A stretch of DNA of 64,000 bases from Thalassia testudinum. Its lineage: Eukaryota; Streptophyta; Magnoliopsida; Alismatales; Hydrocharitaceae. Position numbers and translations under genes: made by a program. Each line of letters begins with the position of its first letter. Position 1 is the stretch's first letter. The DNA is taken from assembly GCA_037157565.1 (NCBI GenBank), contig JAZHRO010000036.1:127170001-127234000 (forward strand). The letters run 5' to 3'. Positions 47,701 through 58,175 of the stretch are shown here, piece after piece. Under the pieces are notes generated by a model that saw only the letters and a program-made list of their open reading frames with translations, had not been told where the DNA came from and ran no database searches.

Positions 47701-47815
47701 TGAATGAGGAAGCTTCCCACCAAATTTGACGAGATTTCATCAAGAAATCAGGGAGGAATTAATCCCTCAAAACGTGCATGCAGCAACTGCTATCAACTAA
47801 GGAGGAAGAAGCTGT

Positions 47816-47834
47816 TGACGTCATCGTGACGTCA
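47816..47834. promoter_or_regulatory. Two TGACGTCA palindromes 11 bp apart
   Basis: TGACGTCA occurs at 47816-47823 and 47827-47834. Each is a full TGA/CRE-type bZIP site, and together they resemble an as-1-like pair of TGACG motifs. No gene is identified nearby, so function is unknown. Confidence 0.6.
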
Positions 47835-47839
47835 GTGAA

Positions 47840-50170
47840 GAACTTGGAAGAGAGGATTTTGGACCTAATTGAAAGAAAATCAAAATTAAAGTTTAATCTG
47901 CAAAGTAGGTCAAGATGATATCCAACTAGTCTCAAACTTTTAGGGTAACATAATTTAGACCCAAGAAATCTATTGGTGACTTTAATTTTGGGTTTTAATT
48001 AAGTTTAATTGGATAATTTATGTTTTAACCTAAAATGTATTGAATATTCGCTTGTCTCTATTTTAAGTCAAAATAGATTCCTTTTGTCAAATTGATTATT
48101 CTAAACCTTATAAATATTTTTCAACGATTTTTAGAAGATTTAGATTATATTTATTTCCATCAGAACCCTTTGAATGTAAGTGAGGCTAAAATTAAGATTT
48201 TTTAAATATGAATTAACTTTCATTTTTCGAATAAACCCTAAATCAGTCCATACAAGTCCACTTATTTGAAATTTAAGCTTAGTTGACCTTCAGTTAAATG
48301 TAGATTCACCTTCTAATTACTCTGCACATGTATTTGCTTATTTAAATAATAGAATTAACCTAATTTACATTAATTCCTCTTAATCAGGCCAAGATTGAAT
48401 TACACCCTCTTAATAATTAATTAAGTGAATTTAACCTTAGGATTTAGCCAAATTGAGCTAGATATAGAGGATGATAGTGTTACCATCATATCCCCATACC
48501 TAACATTTACTAATCCCTTAGCAAATTCTTAAAGTTCAACACGAAAATTCAACATAAAGGATATTTTTGTCATTCAGTTCAATTAAAAATAATTTTAATT
48601 TGTTAATCTTGGTCAGAACTTTAGTACAAACACAAGTGCTCTTATACCTAGGACTTTGGACAACCCAATTTCTCAAGACGTTAAGACTTAACAACTCCCT
48701 AATTTAATTTTATCTAATTCTTGATTTTTAAACACAGGGGCGGACGATTCAGATTGGTCTCAGTTTCACTTCCGATTTCGTTGTTATTAGGATTGGAACA
48801 TGTGTAGTGAAAGTGAATTGAGTTAAAGATCCTAAGTGTTAAATTAATAACCTATTGGACTCAATCGACTACTCCATGAATTTGGAAGCTTTTTAGCCTC
48901 CCGCCAGGGTCAACCTCAGGATATATTTCCCTGGAAAAGAAAAATAAAAATCTAGCACCATTTTTTTTCTTTCTTTTTTTTATGTCTCTTTTTCTATCTT
49001 TTTCTACTCTTTTTTTTATATGGTGCATGTGTGTGAGGCATTTGTGAGCCTTTTGAGGTGGTGAAAATAAGTATACTGCTTACTAAGACTTACGTATATA
49101 AGCTCCACAAAAATAAAAATTAATTGCATGCACCTTATTAGAGAACTATAAGTATAGCTTGTTACTTATTATGATTGATTAAGCTAACTATAACTCGTTA
49201 AACCTTATGATTAAGGATTCTACTAACCTCTTCACTTGATCAACTCTACGTATCTTATCTCTTTACTCAACTTGGTGATAAAAATAGATATTCAAAAATC
49301 AGAAGGATATAACGTAGTCTTATTGAGCAAGAAAGTTACAATTTAATTTCAAAATTTAAGTCGTATAAAGTTTAATGATATCTCAGGATGAACGAGAAAA
49401 ATAAATCGTATTAGGGTTTTAGACTTTTAAGAAAAATCCCATTCAAAATTCACAAACAAATACGTGTTTTAAAAAGATATTCAAGAGAAAGTCCAAAGTA
49501 GGGATTCAATGCTCTTAATGTTCATTATTTACAATATAAATATGTATATGTATTTTTATTATTTCTGACATAAAGAAATTTAACTCTTAATTTATTAAGT
49601 GTAAATATTTAAATAAGGTCCTTAATTTCTTCTTCAAATCCCCCTATTTTTGTTATTTTATTTTTATATTTTTATGCTTTATCAATTTTTCATATTTTTA
49701 TGTATTTTTAAAATTTTAAAAATTTAAAAAAATTTTAATATTTTTACATTTTTCTCATTTTTCTTATTTTATCTACCATTACACTCAAGAGTATTAAAGA
49801 TTCACTTTACACCCTCCCAAGCCAAAATTTTACAATGCCCTCCTTGTAAGAAAAGAATGAAAATGACTCTACACTTCACTTAGTATAGGGTGAAGGAAGA
49901 AGTCGTAAAGAGAAGATCAAAGATCTCTGTGCAGACGATTTCAAATCTGACACAAGTAAGAGTAGTCAGTTGGACTAAGTGAAGAGTGAGATAGAAGGAA
50001 GTGACAGAGTACAAACTCAAGTGTAGAGGTAGACAAAGACGATGGAAAATGAGAAACAGCTATGTAAAAATGTTGAGTTTTACGCCTTCAGCTAGACGTA
50101 AACCTAGTAAAAGGTACTCCCATAACATAATGGATATGGTAGAAAACAAGGGAGTCAAGGAAGAATTGGC
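47840..50170. other. AT-rich intergenic DNA, no gene recognised
   Basis: This stretch is long AT-rich sequence with T-tracts at 48961-49018. 48895-48945 (CCCGCCAGGGTCAACCTCAGG) resembles an LTR end. No ORF has a recognisable motif. Confidence 0.45.
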
Positions 50171-51370
50171 TCAATAACAGGAAAATAGAATAACCACCCG
50201 AATCAAATGAGTCAAAAGAATAGAAACCTCACCCTGATTTTGTAACAGTTGCAAGTATACATCAATTGCATGACTTGAACCTTTAGGACCTAGTATAAGT
50301 AGCAACATCATCATGAAAGAAGATTTCATGCACATCCATTGAGGTAAGTTATAAGTGACAACAGGCACTAGCTATATAGTATAATTAGTGTTCATATTTG
50401 CAAAAAGATTAAATCCATCACTGAAAAGACCAAGTCTAACATTGTGAACCTCCTTTGCAAAATCTGGATGCATGTTATCGAATCTTATCCACTCTTTCAC
50501 ATCTATAGGATGACACATAATTTCGTCAGGATCTAGTATTCTTTTATCACTATGCCACGACATCTATTTTGTAGTTTTGAATGACATAAAAAGTCGGAAT
50601 CTTAGAATCAAAGGGAAATAGCAAAGCACTTTTGTTGGCTTTTTTTTCTTGCTTTGATTGGGGTTAGTCTTTGTGAGCTTATATCTCGAGGCATCACACT
50701 TTGGACAATGCTCAAGTTTTTCATTAATCTTCCAAAATAAGATACAATCATTAGAATATGCATCTATCTTCTCACAATTCAAGCCCAATGACCAAAGGCT
50801 CTTCTTTGCATGATACCAATTTTTAGCATAACCTTTTGGATAACCTAATAATTCACCAGTAAAGTCAAGCACATCTGACATCTTTGACGTAGAATGGTGA
50901 ATAACTTTTAATTTGAAGAATCTCAATATGAAATTTAATTTAGACATCTTTAACCCTATAGCAATAGGTTCCTCTGACAACAATTTATAAATATCGTCAA
51001 CATCTACATTACTTGGTATATCATTTTCAGAATCCATAGGAACCCCTCCTATGTCACATAGCATATCCATTAACTTATCATTTCCACCATCCTCATTCTG
51101 CACATTTTAATGATGACCTTGTTGTGATGTCTCTCCAACTTCCTCTTCATGCCATCCCAAATTGTATATCTTGGCCACCTTCCCATGCACGTCTTCTCGA
51201 TTACTCTTTCTTGTGTTCATACAAATCATACATGGACAAAATATCCAATCTTTCTTAGATCCAAATCTATACATTAATAGATCCTCATGAAATGCCCAAT
51301 CCAAAAATCGACATACACCAATATCACATGCTTCTATATCTTCAAACTATTTATCCATCCACGTCTTATC
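50171..51370 (-). pseudogene. CACTA transposase remnant (Transpos_assoc and TNP2/Transposase_21)
   Basis: On the minus strand 51304-51107 has WAFHEDLLMYRFGSKKDWIF followed by CPCMICMN, the transposase-associated CPC..C.N finger. 51103-50564 carries LEHCPKCDASRYKL. 50563-50372 reads MSWHSDKRILDPDEIMCHPI, then NVRLGLFSDGFNLFANMNTN, and 50368-50171 reads TYNLPQWMCMKSSFMM followed by IDVYLQLL. These follow the TNP2 order closely. The reading is broken into four frames by stops, and the catalytic C-terminal portion after IDVYL is absent. No CACTA termini were found around it, so it is a fragment. Confidence 0.92.
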
Positions 51371-52382
51371 CATGTCTACAACCTAAAAAAAAGATCATTT
51401 TAAAAGATCTTTAAATTTCATAGATGAATGAAAGAAATAATACAATATAATATAATATAATATGTAGACAAGACTTACCACAACAAAATCATAACTCAAA
51501 AAAATTGAAACTAAAAACATGTATAAACCAGAGAATGATATCTAAATCCAAAGTAATGTCATGGCAAAATAAAGAATTTTGATTAAAAAATCCTTATAAT
51601 AATAACAAGATCTAACTATACTGGATTTCACCAGAAAATTACTGTCTTCCATAACCTTTTAGCTTATAAAAGATGTCAGCAATGTTTGCTGCACAAAACT
51701 GCAGCCCCATACGGTGTGGGTAACCAAGCATTATTAACTTGTCTTTTTTTAAAAAAACAACAAGTCTGTTCATTCATAAGAAAAACACCAACTAAAAGCT
51801 CCCAAGAAAAGGTACACAAAATAGAGCATTACGGTGAAAATTTAAAAAAACATATCTCTCTACCAGGACCCGCAAAAGTAATTGTCAAATGAGACTATAA
51901 TTACCTCTTGACCCACAGTCGGAGAGATCCCAATGCTGCAATTGGAACATAAGCCTCATTGAACTTCACTTAGCAGCTTCTAATCCTAACCGAATCATGA
52001 ATAAAAGCATAAATAGAGAACATCTTTAGACTAGTTTATAGCACTAGTTTGAATGAAGAGTGCAATTTCATTTACTTGATAGTTTTTGGTGAAAGGACAA
52101 AGCATAAGTCAAACCCACACAAGGCATGCACTTGTATAGCATGGACTTCAGATGGACATTTTTGCAAATAGAACCTTTTATGGTTTCTAGTCAAATTTTT
52201 CTTTGCCAGCATATGCGGTCAAACAAGATGGCCCATTTGCAAAACTTCTCAATTTGACAGTGAAGTGATTGATTCATTTACCCAGTCTTCGTATATCGGA
52301 TATTATCAGTAAATAATGTTAGTTGTCATGGAAATTGCTACTGTAATGAATGACTCTAACGTCTTTCTTCTTTTAATTGTAG
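51371..52382. other. Sequence between the CACTA remnant and the HD-domain exon
   Basis: It is AT-rich and no exon of the HD-domain gene was recognised. The 68-codon frame at 51686 shows no motif. Confidence 0.4.
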
Positions 52383-52534
52383 AGGCTTATTGTTGTTTAT
52401 TATTTCCAAACTACAAAAACGAAGGGGTGGATTAACATGGAATTAGAAGGTCCAAAATCTATTGCTGATCACATGTACCGTATAGCATTGATGGCTTTAA
52501 TTCTTGGTGACTTTACTAGTGTGGGCAGGGAAAG
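52383..52534 (+). pseudogene. Isolated HDDC2-like (HD-domain 5'-deoxynucleotidase) exon
   Basis: Bounded by TAATTGTAG and GGTTTGT, the 152-bp exon reads KGWINMELEGPKSIADHMYR, then IALMALILGDFTSVGRER. This is the first HD-domain block of HDDC2/YfbR-type metal-dependent phosphohydrolases, with the metal-ligand His in IADHMYR. Family members continue with an IVHDIAE block. I could not find it in the next 3.4 kb, nor an upstream exon. It may be a gene fragment or a gene with very long introns. Intact relatives dephosphorylate deoxynucleoside 5'-monophosphates. Confidence 0.75.
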
Positions 52535-54399
52535 GTTTGTCTGATGGAGCAAATATCTATTTTATAGACTAAGCATTTGCTGGATTCCAGGAGACTAACA
52601 TTTTGATCTGGCATATGTTTATTTCATAGCTTTTTTCTTCTGAATTTATTTATCTTGGAACTATGATTTCTACTTAGTTGTGATGCATGAAGGTTCTATG
52701 TGTTAATTATTTTTGGGTGTGAATCGGAACACCGCTCCCTTCATCAAGATTTTCACATTTTTTTGTTCCAATCAAGATTTTGATCCAGATTCAAAGTTCA
52801 ATTAACAAACCCTTTCTTTGTTTCTTTTTTTTTTTTGAAATATTGTAAACTCCTTGTTCTTTAGGGACATGCTGAAATTTCAGATGGTAGTGTCGAAGTT
52901 TCACTCAATAGGCTTGTAAAGTCACCACTTTATTGAAGCTTTAGGCAGGTTGATGTAATTCTAAGTTTCTATCGGTAAGGTCAACCTTTGTTGGATAACT
53001 AAAATTTATCAGCATTTTATAATATTGATAAGGAGGATTCCAAATTTGAACCTTCCAAAGTGAAAGTTTGCAGCCAAATTTTGACTTTCATTTTCCCAAT
53101 CGCAGTATTTTTCCTGCATGTGCTGACACTGTTGACGGATGATGTGTACATGGAATAGTGAGTTGATTAGTGACTCTTCTAGTTAGCTCTATTTTACAGG
53201 TAGGTTTCTTTTGTTTCTTCTTTTTATTCTTTCCTTTAGAAAAGAACCGTCTTTTGAAAACACCAAGCAAATCAAATGTATATAGAAAGTAATAGAAACC
53301 AAAAGCAACAATAATACTAGGAGGAGCATGATTGAAAAAGGTTGCGACAACATAACAACACACACAGTATACAAAACTATGAGCTAAAGGAGGTCAGACC
53401 ATTCCTTAGTCAGATCTTGCATTTTGATCTAGCCGGGTGAGATCTAATCCAAATTCTGGCTGATGGTTATTAGAACTATGCAACCACTAAACCATCTGAG
53501 CTAGTTATTATGCCTTCATTTCTATGCTCTTTATATTTCCATAAGGTAATCAAATCAAATGAAATGCTGTCTGTTTAATTAGTGTCAAATTCTAGGAGAC
53601 CTATCTTTTCATAATAGCAATAGGATGGTTTGCTAGCATACAGATTATGCAAGAGATAATCATCATGTTTTATGTGTGACTAGTTATGTCGGTACTCCAA
53701 TTATTATAATATTTTGAAGAAATAGTCAAAGATAATCGATGATCAACTATAAGCACAAACAGGCATATATCTAGGATGTAATAGTTTGGATAATTACTAA
53801 CATATCCTTAACAACTCTCCTCCCTTACCATAAATTGAAGCCCACTCTATTATTTGACACCACTTCCATCTTGCCCTCCTTCCAAGATCTTACGATTTAG
53901 AGCTGGACATATCAAAAGAAATGCTTGGAATGCTTACACCCCAATAAAACTCTATTAAATCCCAAAACATGTATAATCTTTGAATTCAATGTGTTATCTT
54001 CATCCTTTAGATTAAGGACTCTCATTTTTTTGAAAAGTCATCCTCTCACCACTCTACATTTGAAAGTCATGGGACATGTAGTTCTAGACTTACTGGGAAT
54101 TATTTGGCCATAAATGTAAAATGATGTATTTTGGATGGGTAACGTAGGTTGCAGCTCCCTTATGACCATGAGAGAGCCCCTGCCTAACCCCTTCGTGAGG
54201 CCCAAAAATGATCCCAACCATGGTTGTCGCCAAGCTTGATCGCCTTGCTATTGAGCCCCATTGAGAAGGGCAGCTACTCCTCCCTCACTATTACCCTTCC
54301 TCATCCCCCATAGAAAGCATGGACGGACTAAGAGGTGAGTTTGGGGTGGTGGAGAGCTACTATTGGAGGAGAATGTGTTGATCATTGATTGTTTATGTA
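52535..54399. other. Intergenic DNA, no further gene recognised
   Basis: It contains the degenerate SINE-like head. A T-rich/A-rich stretch at 53200-53280 (minus frame 53363-53088) has no motif. Confidence 0.4.
53439..53503 (-). mobile_element. Second tRNA-derived SINE-like head, degenerate
   Basis: On the minus strand CTAGCTCAGATGGTTTAGTGG (53504-53484) resembles a tRNA D-arm/box A, and GGATTAGATCTC (53450-53439) is in box B position but degenerate. The intervening ATAACCATCAGCCAGA spacing is SINE-like. It is too degenerate to be a tRNA gene. Confidence 0.4.
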
Positions 54400-55080
54400 G
54401 GCAAGATTCGAAATGTTGATTTCGACGTTGTGCCAATGAAATTGTAAGTGTGCATTTCGTGGACATGCCGAAGGCATGCCATGGAAATATCCGTTTTTCG
54501 ATGACAGATTTCGACGATTTTGATGGCTCAGAAAAATGCCATTTCAGAGGCATGCCGAGCAATGCATGCTGACAAAAATGACAGAAGTGATTAAAATGAT
54601 ATCAATTGCAAAAAAAATCAAATGTTGACATGTTAAAAGCATGTTGAAGGCCATGTACAACTAAATAAGGACATATTGAAGCCCGAAATGTGTATGCGAC
54701 CTCACACGGTCACTTGAAGGACATATACAAGTAAAAAATGACATATAGAAGCCCAAACTCGTGCGTGCGTGTGTGTGTGACCTGCCCTATCCCACATCTT
54801 CGAATTTCGAACTCCCTCCCAACAAACCAGCTTCCCTCCTAACAACCAGTGGCCGCTCCACCTGCAGACTAGCCTCCCTCCTACCAGCAGCCGCAGAGAA
54901 GCTTCCCCCCAACACAACCTAACGGCATGTCGACGATATTGTCGGCATGCCGCCAAAATTATTGGTATTTCACCGGCACGCCTGCAAATCAATACCTTAA
55001 CCGTATCGACATGCCCTCCTCCCGAAAACCCCCTTGCCAACGGCATGCCAGCAATATGTCGTCGGCATTAATGTAGGTGG
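54400..55080 (-). repeat. Dispersed repeat family A, copy 2
   Basis: It is the inverse of 34215-34935: ATTCGAAATGTTGATTTCGACG at the low end, ATGGAAATATCCGTTTTTCG, a GT-rich microsatellite at 54762-54780, a GGGAGG-type block and CGGCATGCC repeats near 54945-55070. Length is about 680 bp. The copies are diverged but collinear. Confidence 0.65.
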
Positions 55081-55315
55081 TTATTGCTCATGTAGGAGAA
55101 TGATTAGGTGATGACTGCTTGTGTCCATAGTCATCTACCAATGCTACTTGTTCTGCAATCCCAACTTGAAGGAGGGGCACTCCCTGCTACTCATGCCACT
55201 AGCCCTAATTGGGATAGGAGAACCCTCGTGAGGGGTTGCTCCCTTGATTGAAGCATGAAGGCTCTCTCTCCTCCCTTAGAACTCTACCTACCTTCTAATG
55301 AGATGAGTTTAGATT

Positions 55316-58175
55316 AGGGGTACTAATTAAACCGAACGAACTCGAACATAGGTATGTTCGAGTTCAAGTTCGATAAAATATTCAATGTTCAAATTCGATT
55401 CGAGTTCGTTAAATGTTCTGTCACGAATGTTCAAGTTCAGTTCGATAACGAAACCAAACCTTCGAGTTCGGTTCATTATTAGTTCATTTGCTTTATTCGA
55501 ACAAACATGTTCGATTAAGTTCGATGATATGTTCGATAACAGTATGTTTGTTAACAATTTGTTCGATAATAGTTCATTTGATAAACATTTTACCGCCTTC
55601 AACAACCCCTTCAATTTGTAACCACTAGTACTAAAAGGTGACTAAATTAAAGAATCTTGGAAGCAAATTAATGGTAGAATTTCATTGAATTTCAAACAAT
55701 AAATTACAAGCTACCTAACATTACAAGCTTTCTTTAGAACCAATCACAATTCTCGGGACCCTAGTACACACTATTCCCCCAACTCAGATCTCAAAATTCT
55801 CTAATTGGATAAATACAAAAATTGCCCTAACCTTAGAAGCTGATATTATATGCAAATGTAGAAACATAATACCTCATCTCCTCTTTGCTTTCCTGATTTT
55901 TTCAGTAATATAATATGACTTGAGCTAAAATTCCCACCTTGAAAATGCTCAGTCGGACAGCTTATTGACAGATGTTCTACTTGTGGTCAAGCCAAAAGTG
56001 GTGCTTCGATGTTCTCCCCTGATGAATCTGTAACTTTAGGTTCATCTGCTTTTAGGTAGCATGCATAACTCAATGCAATCACCTGCCAGAAATTATTTGT
56101 AGTTAGCATATGCAAGAAAGGAGAGAAGAGAAGAAGCAGCATTGGGTAATAAATAGTACAGCACCAGTGAGATGGAGGCACAAAGAATACTGAAGCCTTT
56201 GCAGTTGAAGGGCAGATTGCTTGAGATGAAATTGGCTAAAAGAAAAATGGCATTTGAATAATTCCCATGAGTTGCATAATCACATACTTGTGAATTCCAA
56301 ACTGGGGGAAATGGATAAATGGTATCAAACTCTGTGTACACTAATTTTCATTTAGTTCTTATGTATACTTTTAGTCAAAGGTTGAACTCATGGAAATATC
56401 TTCTTGCACAAATGCTGTGAAGATGCACAGGATAGACCCCAAAGTGGTTCAACCATTTTTCCTAACCCCAGACACAAAAGAAGCTTCATGCACCAAGCTG
56501 CCTATTCTTTGTTAAAGGAATTACTTGTTGAAAGGTACAACGTAATTACACTTTATTTGGTGTATTTCCAATTTATAAGTATCTATCCACAAAGAGAAAA
56601 AAAATAGCCACAATAGTGAGAAAAAAAATAGATACCAGTACTATATTGCTAATCCTAGACATGGTCACATCATAAAAGATGGAAACAAACGTTATGTACT
56701 TCAGTGTTTGGCTGCAGATCAATGAAAAATCATGAGCTGGTGCTCGAAAGTAAACAGAATCAGTAATGCAAAGGCGAAGAAAATCAAAGAGGTATAATTA
56801 GTGAGAAATTAGGATGCATATTTGACAGAAGGCATAAACAATCTAACTGTTGTTACCATTCTAATTCAAGAAAATGATACATGGACTATAAAGGTAATAG
56901 CAAGTTAACAAAGTTGTTGCTATAAATTCAAAAGCACAAAAAGAAGTTCAAAGAAACAAAAGTTCAAGGAATGTTTACATCTCAAATGTAACCTTTAACA
57001 TAATTTTGGCCGTACCTGCCGACAATCAAGCCAATAGTTTCTTTCATCGAGTCCACTCGTTGCTTCAAAGTCTTAACACTTAACAGCCATTCTCAGACAT
57101 ACCTCACGTTGATTCGTATCTATATCCCTGTGAACTGTTTCTACGACAAATATCTTCAAGTAAGCTATGGAGAAAATCAAGAGAAGGATTGAAACCTGAA
57201 AACACAAAAGTTCCTTCGAGTATAAAATAAAGCTTCCCCATATCTTTCGGGTATAAAATGGAACGTTCCCAAGCATGCCTTGAAAATGTAATATCCGAGG
57301 AGCAACAAATTGACATGACTACTTCACAACATGGATAGAAGCTAAGGAATATGGCAGGAATATTGTGATGCACCCTCCATCTCCTGCAGCTGATGAAATC
57401 CCTGCCTCGTCTCCACTTGTTGCAGCTCTGCGCACCTGCAACTCTCCTACCATTTTTACCAAGCGGTTGGAGGGTGGTTGGAGTGGAGGGGAGAGGAGGA
57501 CAGTGGTCGGTGGTCAGAGGGTGGAGCCGCGAAGTAGAGGGGACGGGAGGGGAGGAGGCTGGGGAAGGATTGGAGAAGGGAGGAGGCCGGGAGCTTACCT
57601 TGACGACGACGTCGACGAGGACGGAGCCACTCAGCAGCTGATGGAGGAAGCGGACGGAGAGGAGGGACCGGAGGGCAGCGGCGCCGGCGATGGGGTTAGG
57701 GATTAGGGTTGGCACCGGGAGGGAGAGGGAGGGACTCGTTCGTTGTGAATCTTGGGATCGTGAATCTGAAGGGAGGGATTCGAGGTTCAAGGGAGGGATT
57801 CTGAAGCAAGCGGAGCGGGTTGAAAGCTGTCCTGCGGGTTGAAAGCTGTTCGTGGTTGAAGTTTTATTTTTTTTTTTTGACCTTTTGAGGTTGAGGGGAG
57901 AGATGGGAGAGGTGAAGTTAAATTTTTTTTTTAATTAAATTAGCTATTGATATTTATGTAAATGTATAATTATATTTATTTATTTATTTATATTTTTAAT
58001 TCAAATTTTTATTAGACAAATATATATTAAGTTCTTATTCAATTCATTAAGTTAACGGATGTATTCTTAATATTCATGTTTAATTCATTTTTTTTTCGAA
58101 TGAACTTTTATTGAATATTTCGTCAAATGAATTCAAGTCGAATTCATATAATTCAGTTCGATTAATAGTACTAAT
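55316..58175. mobile_element. Element with about 100-bp inverted ends enclosing spliced exons (Pack-TE candidate)
   Basis: The left end is TAGGGGTACTAATTAAACCGAA with GTTCGA-rich sequence to about 55410. The right end in reverse complement is TTAGTACTATTAATCGAACT, followed by collinear pieces. The motif AATATTCAAT...GTTCA...TTCGA is at corresponding distances in both (55377-55400 and 58125-58098). The GTTCGA-rich left side extends to about 55600. Inside lies a minus-strand multi-exon gene. No transposase and no clear TSD were found. Confidence 0.6.
55989..57775 (-). pseudogene. Captured or resident small membrane-protein gene, no AUG found
   Basis: Exon-like pieces on the minus strand: (1) to 57597, IAGAAALRSLLSVRFLHQLL then SGSVLVDVVVK, donor GTAAGC; (2) 57195-57113, acceptor TTTCAG, VSILLLIFSIAYLKIFVVET then VHRDIDTNQRE; (3) about 57056-57017, QRVDSMKETIGLIVGR, donor GTACGG; (4) 56236-56165, acceptor TTTTAG, NFISSNLPFNCKGFSILCAS; (5) 56084-55990, acceptor GGCAG, VIALSYACYLKADEPKVTDS ending EAPLLA and TGA. 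Two hydrophobic segments (exon 2 and the exon 4/5 join) suggest membrane helices. No in-frame ATG exists in exon 1; an ATC at the IAGAAA position would make a good start if it were ATG. The gap between pieces 2 and 3 (about 56 bp or less) is too short for a normal plant intron. The family is not recognised. Confidence 0.55.

Noticed and set aside
57365..57706. Plus-strand ORFs over the 57.6-kb exon
   Set aside because: They are antisense to exon 1 and intron 1 of the minus-strand gene; Gly/Arg-rich artefacts of the C-rich strand.
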